A stretch of DNA of 64,000 bases from Undaria pinnatifida (taxonomy: Eukaryota; Sar; Phaeophyceae; Laminariales; Alariaceae). The notes below the pieces were generated by a model. That model was not told where the DNA came from. It saw only the letters and a list, made by a program, of their open reading frames with translations, and did not search any database. This document shows, in pieces, positions 12,200-22,500 of the stretch; position 1 is the stretch's first letter, and every line of letters starts with the position of its first letter. A program made the position numbers and the translations under genes. The stretch spans positions 4,066,913 through 4,130,912 of the forward strand of contig JABAKD010000020.1 in the NCBI GenBank assembly GCA_012845835.1, read 5' to 3'.

Positions 12200-12575
12200 T
12201 CTCGACAATCTCTCGCAGGAATTAGTGACGTATATCGGTGTGCATCGAGTTAGAGTTGGTTACGGGGTTAACCCCCACCTGAGGTTTTTTCGTTGTCCTC
12301 AAAAACCTCGATGTACGGGTCTCCAAACTCGGGCAATAGGAAATGCCACACAGACGGCAGGGAAGTGCCTCCTCACAAGTATTCTGCCATCGCAACATAC
12401 TCCGTCTCACTCGTGGAGAGTGTGGGGCACGTTCGGGTCCTATAAATCCATTGAATGGCCACAACCCCACACATCACGGCTCCATCCCATGCGGACTTCC
12501 ACTTAGTTTCCTTGGGAGCATAGGCTGCATCTGCGTAAACCACCAGCTGTAGATCACTGCCCCTCTGAAACATAA
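12200..12575 (-). pseudogene. copia RNase H
   Basis: The minus frame starts LVVYADAAYAPKETKWKSA, then CPTLSTSETEYVAMAEYL, which are the catalytic-Asp and Ser-Glu-x-Glu-Tyr blocks of copia RNase H. After a frameshift the family's final block appears as NPVTNSNSMHTDIRH. It is the downstream end of the recognisable element. Confidence 0.85.
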
Positions 12576-12723
12576 CGCTTTAGCTGCTCGAGGCATTCAA
12601 GTACTGCAACATTCCTCTCGTGGCGTTCCAGTGCCATTGCTTGGGGGTATGCGCAAACCTCCCTACCGCCCTCACGGCATTCGAGATGTACTCACGGCAT
12701 TCCAGATATCGGGTCTCGCCTGG

Positions 12724-14234
12724 TTAGCAAGTCACATCAAAGCCCCTACCAGTTCGCGGAATTGTACCCCCCACCGGGCTCATTCTCGTCAAACTCTCCA
12801 AGAAAAAATCAGTCGGAAGTGGAGTGTTCCTACCTGCGGTCACGCCAAATCGCTTGATTGTCTTCTCCGCAAAGACTTCTGTGAGATCGTTAATAAACCC
12901 GCGACCTTGTCTCGGGAATATTGACAGCCAGCGTACCATCGTAGCTTGCCGTGGCTATTGATAGGGACAAGCTTGCCCAAGTCCTCGCAAAACAGGTCAC
13001 ATATCTCTTTACGGTCTACCGCAAAAATGTCATCCACGTGCGCCGCTGCAACAACGGAGAGTCAATCTAAAAACACAGAGACCCGCTAGACTCTGCTCAA
13101 AAGGAAGACTCTTCAGATGGGTGACTAGGTCTTTGTCCGAAGATCTCGACGCTTGCTTCAGACCGTAGAGACTGCGTTTAAGGGGTACAACGTTCCCAGA
13201 TTAAGCACTGCAGCGTTTTGGCGTACGCGTCCAAACCACCCCTTTCAGCTCGGCCTGGACAAACGCCTGTTGTACGTCAAAATTACATAGATGTCATTGC
13301 AACTCGCGTGCAATAGTGTCACAAACGGGTCATGGGTGGCCTACAAATCACTCACCTTCGCGGCCGTTCTCACGGTCCGTGCAGACATACAGCGGCGGTA
13401 CTCCCTTTCCCTGGATCCTCCGTCTCGTATTGTTTTTCCGGGCCCTCTGTGCCTGTATGCTGAATTCAGTAAAGCGGGATTTGGATGGCAACTCCGGTTC
13501 TCGGGATGTGTCGATTCCAAGCTAGGCACACGCGCGGAGCGGGTGTTCGAGCTATATAGCAGCGCAATGGGATGCAGTATGCATACGATACGGGTGACGT
13601 ACATGCACAGGAATGGTGCGTGACAGTGTACAGTGATTCGGTACTTTCGTTCTCTCATCGACCGTGCTTAGTAAACACGTGTGGATTGTCGGTGCATGAA
13701 GAAGGATGAACCAGTTATGATTAAGTCTTCGAAATCCTTCAAACCCTATTATGCAAACGGCTGAGTGCCGCTGCTTTTCCACGGGAATGCAGCAGGGATT
13801 TTCCGACAACTCGACCCCTACTAACATTCTAGGCCCTCAGCATACAGCTTCGTATGGACAGCCATACAGATAATTGTATTGCTGGTATCCTGAAATCAAG
13901 GCGCCGTAACAATAGCTGCCATAAAACGAAAGCCAGGCGCGGCGGGGGTTGGGGCAAAAGTCTCGTTGTAGTTATCTCTCGGACGTTGGCTGAATCCTCT
14001 ATCTACAAGTCGCGCGTTCGCCTTCGCTACCTTACCGGTTTCATCTGCCTTCCACGTAAAGACCCACATGACCAATATCACGTCCCCGCGTTTAGCTGCT
14101 AAGCTACTCCGAATGTTCTCGCCCCTTGAAGTCCAGAGAGCTCCTGATGGGTCAAATACCCCCAGTTCACACTGTACTCCGAGTCCATAGACGCTTCGCA
14201 TGTCGCGGGCTCCGAACGCTCGTTCGCGTGGCAT
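12724..14234 (-). pseudogene. copia reverse transcriptase
   Basis: Minus-strand segments in the expected order: WVFTWKADETGKVAKANARL and RGFSQRPRDNYNETFAPT (14075-13930), FDVQQAFVQAEL (about 13280), RSLYGLKQAS (about 13165), HVDDIFAV (about 13040), LRWYAGCQYSRDKVAGLLTI, and RFGVTAGRNTPLPTDFF. The metal-binding motif of copia RT is normally YVDD; here the Tyr is His. At least one stop and two frameshifts lie between the segments. Confidence 0.9.
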
Positions 14235-14458
14235 GTTGTTAGGGGAGGGAGGCTGTTGGGTGGGGCCTGGTTGTAAACGGCATGGTCTGCTGGCCCCGGA
14301 GCAGTTGTCGCTTTGTGGTACGCTCTCGTACTCGCGCGTGTTTGTCCCGGTTTCAAGAGCTCATTGTCTGGGGGATCCTCGTCAATGTGAAGGTTTTCGG
14401 TCTCCGGTACGGACGACGGCGACATCACCCCCGGAGGCAGCACCACCATCGGTGGCGT

Positions 14459-14924
14459 CGGCATCGTTACCGGCGTCATACAGATGGCACCGTTACCATG
14501 GTCGGTGTAACCGGTAGCACCGGTGGCACCTGCGGAACCGACGGCACGTATCTGACGTGCCAATCGGCCTCCCACACCACCGGTGCGGCAGCCGTCCACG
14601 TGTCCGGCCCAGCAGCGATGATCGGCACCCGCTCCATCTCCCAGGTGACGTCCCGCGTGTCGCTCGTTAGGCCAGGACCTTGACGGAGTCTCGGCATCGT
14701 TACCGGCGTCATACAGATGGCACCGTTACCATGGTCGGTGTAACCGGTAGCACCGGTGGCACCTGCGGAACCGACGGCACGTATCTGACGTGCCAATCGG
14801 CCTCCCACACCACCGGTGCGGCAGCCGTCCACGTGTCCGGCCCAGCAGCGATGATCGGCACCCGCTCCATCTCCCAGGTGACGTCCCGCGTGTCGCTCGT
14901 TAGGCCAGGACCTTGACGGAGTCC
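14459..14924 (+). repeat. perfect 233-bp tandem duplication
   Basis: Bases 14459-14691 and 14692-14924 read identically by eye. The unit lies in the linker between integrase and reverse transcriptase of the copia element. Because the rest of the element is heavily mutated, perfect identity indicates a duplication much younger than the insertion, or an assembly artefact. Confidence 0.9.
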
Positions 14925-15045
14925 CGAGATTGTTCCGCCCCCTGTTGAGGTAGAAGCACCTCTCCGTCTTGGGCTCCGACTTATTGGCGCGTTAAATGCG
15001 GCGGAATCCGGGCTACATGAACGCGAGGGTGTTGTCTCCCAAAAT

Positions 15046-15864
15046 ATGCTTCGTACAAGCACTTGTAGCATGCGTTTGCCGTGGTCGTCGTGGCGTCAAG
15101 GCAGTAGTTCATGTACATGGTCGCTTCCACCCAAAAACGGTCAAGGTCCGGTAGTTTCCCGGGGAACAGCCGGGGGGCTCAAGGCAAGCGGTCGTGCCGC
15201 CTTCCTGGATCAGGCCGAGCCCGCGGTTGAACACGCGGTTGTGCTTCGGCCCATTGACCCCGGTGTCCTCATGCGGATGGTCATATTTCTGCAAATCGTC
15301 GCGATCATCGCGTTCACGAACTCCGCCCCGTTGTCAGTTCGAAAGCATTAGACGACGTCACCGACGTCGGTCAGGCATTTCGCCGTTGCCGCCGCAACGT
15401 CGTCCGCACTCTTGCTCCTGAGGTGGTAGAGCTATGCCATGCGCCTCGCGTCATCCTTGAACAGGGTCAGATACAGCCCCCCCAGCAGAAGCGATTTTGC
15501 TTGGGCCGGCAAGGTCAACGAAAACGCGCTGCGGGGGTTGGGTCCTACGAGAGGAAGGCACCGTCAGCTTGATGTGATGCTTCTTGGCCGTTTCGCGCAG
15601 AAGACCCTCGTCCGTGTGGGCGTTGTACACATGGAAAACGTTGATGTGTTCCTCTCCGTGAAACGTCGGGCGCCGGGAATTAGCACGACAGCAGCAGTCG
15701 CCGGGCTTAACGCGGCGGGAAGAATGGGGTGGAGCTCTACCGGGGGGGCAGTCTGCGGTAGTACCGAGGTAAAATGCACCATCGGGGGGAAAGCCTCTAC
15801 CGCTACTGCAGAATCTATTGCTGCCCGTACCCCCGGCGGCATCACCACAGGTACCGGCGCACAA
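15046..15864 (-). pseudogene. copia pre-integrase and integrase core
   Basis: Minus-strand pieces in several frames: a gag-pre-integrase segment (VYNAHTDEGLLRETAKKHHI, about 15625-15565) and an integrase core with FRTDNGAEFVNAMIA (second catalytic Asp, about 15345-15300), followed by TGVNGPKHNRVFNRGLGLIQ and LEPPGCSPG. In the family the third catalytic residue is the Glu in the V-E-R context; here the codon gives Asn (VFNRG). Stops and frameshifts interrupt the core. Confidence 0.8.
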
Positions 15865-16173
15865 GGGGGGGGAGGGAGGAGGTAGCTGTACCGACGCGAA
15901 AAAAAGGGAAGGGGTGGTTTACTGCTCCGGCAGTGCCTATGGCTTAGCCCACCCTCGGCGCCGGTGGCACGGGAAGTAGCGCCGGCGTCCTTACCGGCGG
16001 CACCACCTCAGATACCGGCGCGCGGGGGTTCCATTGGGGGTACTCCGCCGCTACCGATCGGCCTACCGCTACCATCACCCCCGGCGATGAGGGCGTGGAT
16101 TGAATAGCCGGCGTCCTCGCCGCCGGTATCACCACAGGTACCGGGGCGAGAGGGGGGGGGGTTAACTTTACCG

Positions 16174-16555
16174 TCAACGCCGTTGCGCCAAGCATGCGCT
16201 GTCGACGGGGGCGGAGGGGGAGAAAGTAATTTCGTTCAGTCGGGAACATGCTCTGTCTTTCGGGAAAGTTAGTCGGCCACCCAACAGGTGGACACCTATC
16301 GCAATAAGGGTGACTTTCTGGTTCGCCTGGACAGCTTGCAGTGACAGCAAGTTAACCGACATGGCAGGACCGAATGGTACACTCTCCAGGGTCACGCGTT
16401 CGTCGTGGTTGTTGTCAAAAACCAAGCCTAAGCTCCCTATGTACTCTACTGCTGGGGGAGTAACATCGCCAATGTACACTGTAGCGTTCTCAGGGGAGGG
16501 GGGGCGCAGGTTGTACAGACAGTGATTGTTCGGGGTCATATAGTGTGTCGCCCCT
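16174..16555 (-). pseudogene. copia protease region
   Basis: The minus frame reads THYMTPNNHCLYNL, then VYIGDVTPPAVEYIG, then VNLLSLQAVQ and LLGGRLTFP. This is the usual copia protease and post-protease pattern (H-x-M-T next to the active site, then a glycine-rich turn and a NLLS-type helix). The catalytic Asp-Ser-Gly should lie just upstream, but there the sequence is an A-run (minus strand of about 16554-16564) that codes for Lys, so the active site is destroyed. Confidence 0.65.
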
Positions 16556-16784
16556 TTTTTTTTTTATCCTGCGGGGGATGGAGACACATAACGCTTAAGC
16601 TCACCACACCTCCACGTATTGCCATATATGTCGAGATTAAATTTTGCTCAACTGCATTCGCAATCCAGCGGTAGCTGTCACCCCATTGGCGGTTATCCAG
16701 CTATCACCACCTCTCTACCAAATATCTCACTCTGAACGGCAACTACTAACGCTCGATCCATAGCGGATTGTACTGTCAAGACAT

Positions 16785-17090
16785 ATGACGAGTCGTCGGA
16801 GAGCGGGTACTGCGGCGGCTGTTGTTGCTGCTGTTGCTGTACATACTGCTACGGTTATTACTGGTGGTGCTGCTTCACCTCGTGCTGTTGCTGTCGCTGC
16901 TGCTGGTACTGCTGCGCCTTGTACTGATGCTGCCGCTGCTGCTCAAGAATCTATCGCTCCTCGAGTGATTATTGTTGCTGCTGCTGTTGGTACTGCTGTG
17001 CGTCATACTGCTGTAGCCACTGCTGCTCAAGTTGCTGCTGTTGCTTGTGGCTTTGCTGCTGCTAATTCGCTTCTTGGTGGGGTGTTGGAG
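16785..17090 (-). repeat. CAG/CAA-rich (polyQ-type) tract in the copia element
   Basis: The plus strand is a run of imperfect GCT/GTT triplets; the minus strand reads as Gln-rich in one frame and Ser/Asn-rich in another. It lies between the zinc knuckle and the protease and probably represents a linker expanded by triplet slippage. The plus-strand 118-codon frame across it is a shadow. Confidence 0.7.
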
Positions 17091-17194
17091 CAGGGTTATC
17101 GAGTAGAGGTGTGGCGCTTGTCGCCACGAGCCTATGGTTAGCGTGTATAGGGTTAACACGTTTCGCGGAAGGTTTGGCTCCTGTTTGAGGCTGA

Positions 17195-17245
17195 CGATGG
17201 TGGTACACTTATTTATGAAATGACCGAACAGACCGCATCTGAACC
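17195..17245 (-). pseudogene. Gag zinc-knuckle remnant
   Basis: The minus strand reads WFRCGLFGHFINKC. This matches the retroviral-type C-X2-C-X4-H-X4-C nucleic-acid-binding knuckle, except that the first Cys is Trp. A stop lies a few codons upstream. It follows a Gly/Arg-rich tail from the gag region. Confidence 0.6.
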
Positions 17246-17519
17246 AACGTCAGCAGGGATCTGCTTGGTGGATGCCCGGCTCCTTTCCTTGCGGTTGGCA
17301 TAGGTTGAGGGCCTACCCGGCCTCGTTATACAGGTGGTTATTGCCCGGGGGGTGTCTCTCGGGTCCCACGAAACTCGCATTCCTCACCGGCGACCACGCC
17401 TGGCGACCACCGCTGCCGCCGTCACCGCCGTAACCTCTGTTGCCGCCGCGGCCACCGCCACTACCATAGTTGTCGCCGCCACCACTATATCACCACCGCC
17501 ACCGGCGCAGCCGCCACTG

Positions 17520-18327
17520 TTACTCCTGCCGCCGCCACCGCCGTTGTTGGCGCGCGCGTCTTTCTTTGGTAATTTCTTCTTTGGTTACCCTGATCTTGCT
17601 GCTGTTGCTCACCAATTCCGTCCTTCCCTGGGCCATCCTAATCGCCCTGGTGGTGATCAGTCGGGGAAAATCTTGGATCCGCCAGCGGCGATCAAGACGT
17701 GGGCTGAGCCGTCGATCGCCTTCCTGGTCTCCTCCATCTCCCGGTGGGCTGTGCGTACTCGGTCTTCGATGTGAGTCATAGTCAGGTTGGGTGTGTACTG
17801 GAGTAACGTTTTGTCGAGCGCATAGTCCGACGAAAAGCATTGCAACATTTGGAGGTTTTGCCTCTTGGTCAGACTTGGCAATGCCTGCTTCAGCCAGCTT
17901 CTCCCTGATTATGCTCGTCGTCTCAAAATAAAGAGCAGGTGCCTCCCTATCGACCATTTTGGCGTCGATGTATTAGCGCAGGTATGCCTGCTTGTTTAAA
18001 TAGTCGTTTGGTCCGGCGGAGTTCGTCCATCGCGAGGCTAGGGCTGCCGATATCGTAGAACTTCCGCAGCAAGGATGAGTTGGTTGCCGCGGTGGTTATG
18101 CCTTCACGGGCCCTGCAAGCTGACTCTACCTTCTCTCGCCAGAAATAAAAATACAACACTTCCTTAGCTCTAGCGTTAGAGCCCTGAAATATAGTGGGGT
18201 TATCTGTCTCTTTGAGCGCACCTTCGGAGGTGTTTGGGACTGCCCAAGACGTCATCTCCTTCGTCCAGGTGGAAAAACCATCTACCTCGTCCTTTACGTT
18301 AGGTGCGGGCTTACCAAAAACAACCAC
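17520..18327 (-). pseudogene. copia gag region
   Basis: Two overlapping minus-strand frames: 18327-17947 begins MVVFGKPAPNVKDEVDGF and 17957-17520 continues out of frame. The content is charged and helical, as usual for a copia Gag, and the position directly upstream of the zinc-knuckle remnant supports this. A frameshift separates the frames around 17950, and the next segment is Arg/Gly-rich. I cannot align it to a specific Gag family by eye. Confidence 0.55.
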
Positions 18328-18399
18328 AAACGTTCCTGGTTGGATACGCTCCCCAGGTTGCTCTGAGGCGATACCTCCTCCTCGGTGTGGGAGCCTCTC

Positions 18400-19075
18400 C
18401 TATTGAGTTCTCTTCTCTCTCTCTCTTCCTCTCTCTCTCCTCAGCTGGATGAGCTTGCGGTGCTTGCCCTGCTTTGACGCTCGACGCACCAGAACGTTTT
18501 TGCCTACTACTGTGAAATATGGTAGAATCCTGCCGCGACTGCCGGGAGCTCGGTGAGGACGACGATCGTCGTCAACACGTTGCAGCATCCCTACCAGGAG
18601 CTGCTCCCGGGTGTCCATCAGAGAAACCACCAGCTGTTGCAACCTTTGTTCGTCAACTGTGGGCCGAACTTCAAGCACTCGTAGTCCCCCTCGAGGAAAG
18701 CAGTAAAGGCCATACGCAGCTCACGATACACATCATGACGTGGTAAGAGGTCGTTTGCGACTTCTTTCAGCCTCGCCGTGTTTAAGGCCTATTTTACGGC
18801 CGGTAATACCACAACCCACTCGCTGATCGGCCGCCTGTCCTCGTCGAACATCGCTTTCGCTCCGTGGATCACTTCGTGCATCATGCGCTTGACGGTCCCG
18901 TTGGTCCACGCAGTGTTGGCCTCTGAGAAAACGGTGCTCAACACCCAGTGTGTCGCCAGCTTGTACATCGCGCGGTTGCGGAACTAAGTCGCGTTGTCGC
19001 TCATCCACGTGGTTGGCGGCCCGAACGTGGCACGCTAGTGAACAACCTGTTCCACGGCAGCAAAAGCCAAAGGAG
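18400..19075 (-). mobile_element. Ty3/gypsy integrase remnant
   Basis: Minus strand: TTWMSDNAT (second catalytic Asp), then a stop, then RAMYKLATHWVLSTVFSEAN, TNGTVKRMMHEVIHGAKAM, DEDRRPISEWVVVLPAVK, stop, ALNTA. After a frameshift come the C-terminal pieces RPTVDEQRLQQLVVSLMDTR, ILPYFTVVGKNVLVRRASKQ and GKHRKLI, typical of the tail after a gypsy integrase core. The third catalytic residue, Glu in N-G-T-V-E-R-M, is Lys here. The fragment ends at a CT-rich microsatellite (18416-18441) that abuts the 5' end of the copia element. Confidence 0.8.
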
Positions 19076-19129
19076 CAGTACAGCCACGGCAGGGCGGTCA
19101 TTTGAGGGCCCTTTTGTTTCAGTAGCTCG

Positions 19130-19335
19130 GCGTCACTCGCTCGAGTGACTCCCCGCCTCCATTGCCGTCTTGAGTGTCCGTGCTGTTGTAGTTGTCGATA
19201 TGACCGGGCAATGAGAATGTAAGCTACTCTGCGCCAACAAAGTTGCCTATCGCGTAGGTACAGAGTCTCTCGTGCGAGTGATCCACCCCCGGTAGTGCAA
19301 ACGGGGGTACCCCCGCCCTACCACAGACTTGAACT
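19130..19335 (-). mobile_element. MITE-like inverted-repeat element, copy 2
   Basis: Diverged reverse-orientation copy of 2986-3262. It keeps the palindrome GTCACTCGCTCGAGTGAC (19132-19149), the block AGGTACAGAG..CTCGTGCGAGTGA, and AACGGGGGTACCCCC near the right end. It ends about 105 bp before the first ATG chosen for the transporter gene, so it may lie in the promoter or 5' leader. Confidence 0.55.
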
Positions 19336-19440
19336 AAAATGTGCCCCAAACTTCAATTTTTCCTGTTAAACATTTACCCTGCATCTTGTATTCTCCCTCG
19401 TTTTTTTATCGGGGTCCTGTACCGCATATGTTCCGGAGAA

Positions 19441-19579
19441 ATGGCGCCGTTTCCATATCTTCCTATGGTGGCAATCATGGCCTCTCTCGTCACCGATTGG
19501 GTTCTTCATATGAATGTCGTGGCTTACGCGGGCTTTATGGTGGTGCATCTGGGCGTCGTTGACGACAAGGACAAAGCAG
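19441..19579 (+). CDS. MFS transporter exon 1
   Basis: It encodes MAPFPYLPMVAIMASLVTDW and the rest of helix 1, ending DDKDKAG. The ATG at 19441 has a purine at -3 and G at +4. An in-frame ATG at 19339 would add 34 residues but is preceded by no conserved sequence. The donor is GCAG/GTGAGA, phase 1. Confidence 0.8.
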
Positions 19580-22500
19580 GTGAGATCCCCAAACACGATT
19601 TCGTAGGTCAGCGGTCTGTGATTTGTCGGAACTAGCTTTTTCTTACGTGCGATGGCGGGGTACCACTCCGTCGGGGCTCCGGCTCTATTTTTCTGGGTGG
19701 TACTAATACGATAAATTTTCTCTCACGCTTGCTACAATAGGCCTGGGTAGCACTATGTGGCCAACCACCTTTCGTGGGTGCCGACGGTTGTCGTCTCACT
19801 AACTACCCAATACTTTTCGAAACCCCCATTCGCGATTTACCTTGTTTGTATTACTCGTTTGGTGTATACTTACCTCGTATGTACACGTGTGCCACGATAG
19901 AGATGTCACTATTTTTGCCAAATAATTCTCTGGATGGTATGGGGCTCCTTAACCCCAATTGCCGAAATGTCACTGAAATGTCGTTTTTACTTTGCAGCAA
20001 CTTTTTCGTGTACCTAGATGTAGACCACGGCTTTGTTCATCGGGTCGCGCTCTCAGTTCACTCTTCCATGAATTTTAGGGTTAGGGTTGGGAACCAAGTG
20101 ATGCATCTCGCCGCACCGTACCATGTCTGCGGGTCACGGGATGGTTCGCTTTCCTCCAAGTCGGCTAAGGTGTAGAGCTACCTCGAGTGCGGACCACCCG
20201 AAAAAATTAATGTCACACCTACCGTTTTAGCATGCATCTCTTGCTGGTTGCCGAGGGCGGAGATAGAGCTCCGATTCCATGTCTGCCTTTGGTGACGATC
20301 ACGTACATGGCTAGTCTGGTCACTGGTGTCATCGTCCGGGTGAATGTCCGGGGGGCCAAACCGGGTTGTGTGGTCGAGTCTTCTTGGCGTTGTCGATGAC
20401 AACAGGGCAAAGCCGCGGCAAGACTGGTGATTGTTGGTGAAATGTTGCCTGTTTTACGGAGGGTTGGTGCTTGCCGGTGTTCGTCCGAGGCGCTGGGGGA
20501 GGTGAGGGGGTGTACTCATTTCATGCATTGTCGTAGTTGTATGACCACAGACTCGCGCAGCCCTAAACCTCATGAACGGAGCACATCGACCAGGCAGACA
20601 TTGCATGCATGAAGCGCGAAGCATCGTGAGGTGTGCGGCGAGTCGCATGAAAGGTGAGGGAGGGGGGGGGGTGGTTTCGCCCGCGTCAGTGAGTTCGCAA
20701 AATTTACTGTTGATTGGATAACTCGTTCAGGATTACGTAGTAGTCTGGTCTGTAGAGCACATAGTTTAAGCTTCGCGTGTTGCCAGCTCGTCCCGCGACG
20801 TAAATGGGTCAACCCATACATTTTGACGTATGCTCCTCACATCTTGGGGTAGCCTAACACCGTGCGATGGCGCGCGTGTGGTACAAACGATGATGTACTT
20901 CCTCTGTGTTTTGCCTACGTGTTGAACCTACAGGACACCATGCTGGTTTGCTTTGTGCGGGTTTTATGACCGGCCGCTCGGTCTCCTCGCACTTCTGGGG
21001 CATGGTTTCCGACAGATACGGCTGCCGTTTTGTTATGGCTTTCGGACTGTCCGTGACGGTGGCCCTGTCCCTAGCCTTCGGGTGTTCGCCTACGTTCGCG
21101 TGGGCCGTTACTCTCAGGTGGGGTATACTCCGCAGTGTAGATGGGGGTTCTAGCGGGGCAAACAATAAACACCAATAAACACACACTCGCACATTCATGC
21201 TGGCGAAATATGAGCGAAAATATTCATCGGGGGCAATAACAACATTTACATTCGCGTGTATCTTACATCAGTGGGAGCGTGCGTGCGATAACTTTCGAGA
21301 GGACGCAATGCGCGTAGAAGAATGTACGGACCAGGCGTTGTATAGTACTTGGAGGCCGGTCGCCCCGGTGGCGTATCAGGTTATTGTCAAGGCTGGTATA
21401 GGTCAGTTTCGTGAGGTCGAATCCCCCCGAGTGCACATTCGTATAAAATGGTGGGGACCGTTTTTTGTGCAGAAATTGCCTTGCGGAGAGCGCGACAGCG
21501 TGAGGTAGCAACACTCGATGAAAAATCGACAGGCAGTGGGAGTGCTGAACCATATGTGCAAAAAACGTTGAAGGCAAGAACCTCGGGGGAGGAGGGACGA
21601 CACCGATGACCACGGCTTGTCCATAAGCTGGAAAGCAAACGTGTGCGAAAAAGAAAAAAAAAAAAGTACGAGGGCCACGTCGATAATATCCACGGGTGGC
21701 TATTACAGTACGACCAAAGCTACGGTAGAGGTAGGAGTTTTCGTCTGCAATTGGTTCTTAATGACGGGGCTCCTTAACCCCAAATAGTCGGAAAATAGGC
21801 CCCCTTAACCTTTGCATGACTCTCGTTCCATACCGAGGTCATGAGGTGTTTCGTCCGGTGGCAGTTATATGTTTAACCAAGCCAGTTTCTGGGAGTGGTT
21901 TTGAGCTCCCAAAGTTGTGGAAAGCTCAGAAAAAAAGGCGTGCACCCATATCGTAGCACGCATTTTAGGGGGGTCACTTTAATCGGGACAGTTTTTTTCA
22001 GTGTCTCGGGGTCCCTCCGGCGAGCGACCCCGGTGCTCCTTCGTGGTGTTAAGCTTTCGGTTTTGACCAATGCTACGATAGAGCTACACCATGTTTTTTC
22101 TGAGGTTCCTTCATTTGGGAGCTTAGGACCTCTTGCAGAACAAAATGTGAGGAAAGTTGAAATTGCTACCACCGGATGAACAATCCTGTGCCCTATTATA
22201 GGTACACGACGAGCATTGTGAAAAAAAAAAACTCATTTCGACGATTGTGGGTCAAGGAACCCCGTCGTTCAGAGACCGTTTTATACGACAAGTGATACCT
22301 TCATCGTAGCACGCGTCGTTTGTGACATGAAACACTCCCCACCAGACCTAGCATGACGATACGTTCGGCCGCACGTGCAGTAATTCGCTGATAACAACCT
22401 GTCTACACTGCTACGGTCCTGGCACGGCATCCCAGGTTTCTGCTAGGGCTACTGAACGGCACGCTAGTGGCGGGAAAAACGATCGTTTCCGATGTGTGCG

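Larger units (their letters stand above)
12156..18380 (-). mobile_element. decayed Ty1/copia LTR retrotransposon (internal region)
   Basis: Minus-strand remains occur in the copia order gag, zinc knuckle, protease, integrase, reverse transcriptase, RNase H. Every domain carries stops, frameshifts or changed catalytic residues, so the element cannot be autonomous. No LTR pair was found: the gag end runs into a gypsy remnant at 18.4 kb, and downstream of RNase H there is only degenerate repeat. Just upstream of gag, the minus strand at about 18375-18357 reads GGTATC, five bases, then AGAGC, which resembles a copia primer-binding site (TGGTATCAGAGC) with an insertion. The integrase-before-RT order separates it from gypsy elements. 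Confidence 0.9.

Noticed and set aside
14282-14916. Plus-strand frames of 133 and 78 codons sharing a C-terminus
   Set aside because: Shadows of the 233-bp duplication on the strand opposite to the copia element.
20070-20095. Interstitial telomere (TTTTAGGGTTAGGG)
   Set aside because: Only about two units; too short to separate from chance.
19774-20175. 133-codon plus-strand frame in intron 1
   Set aside because: It runs over a dispersed-element fragment also seen near 44.9 kb, without family similarity.
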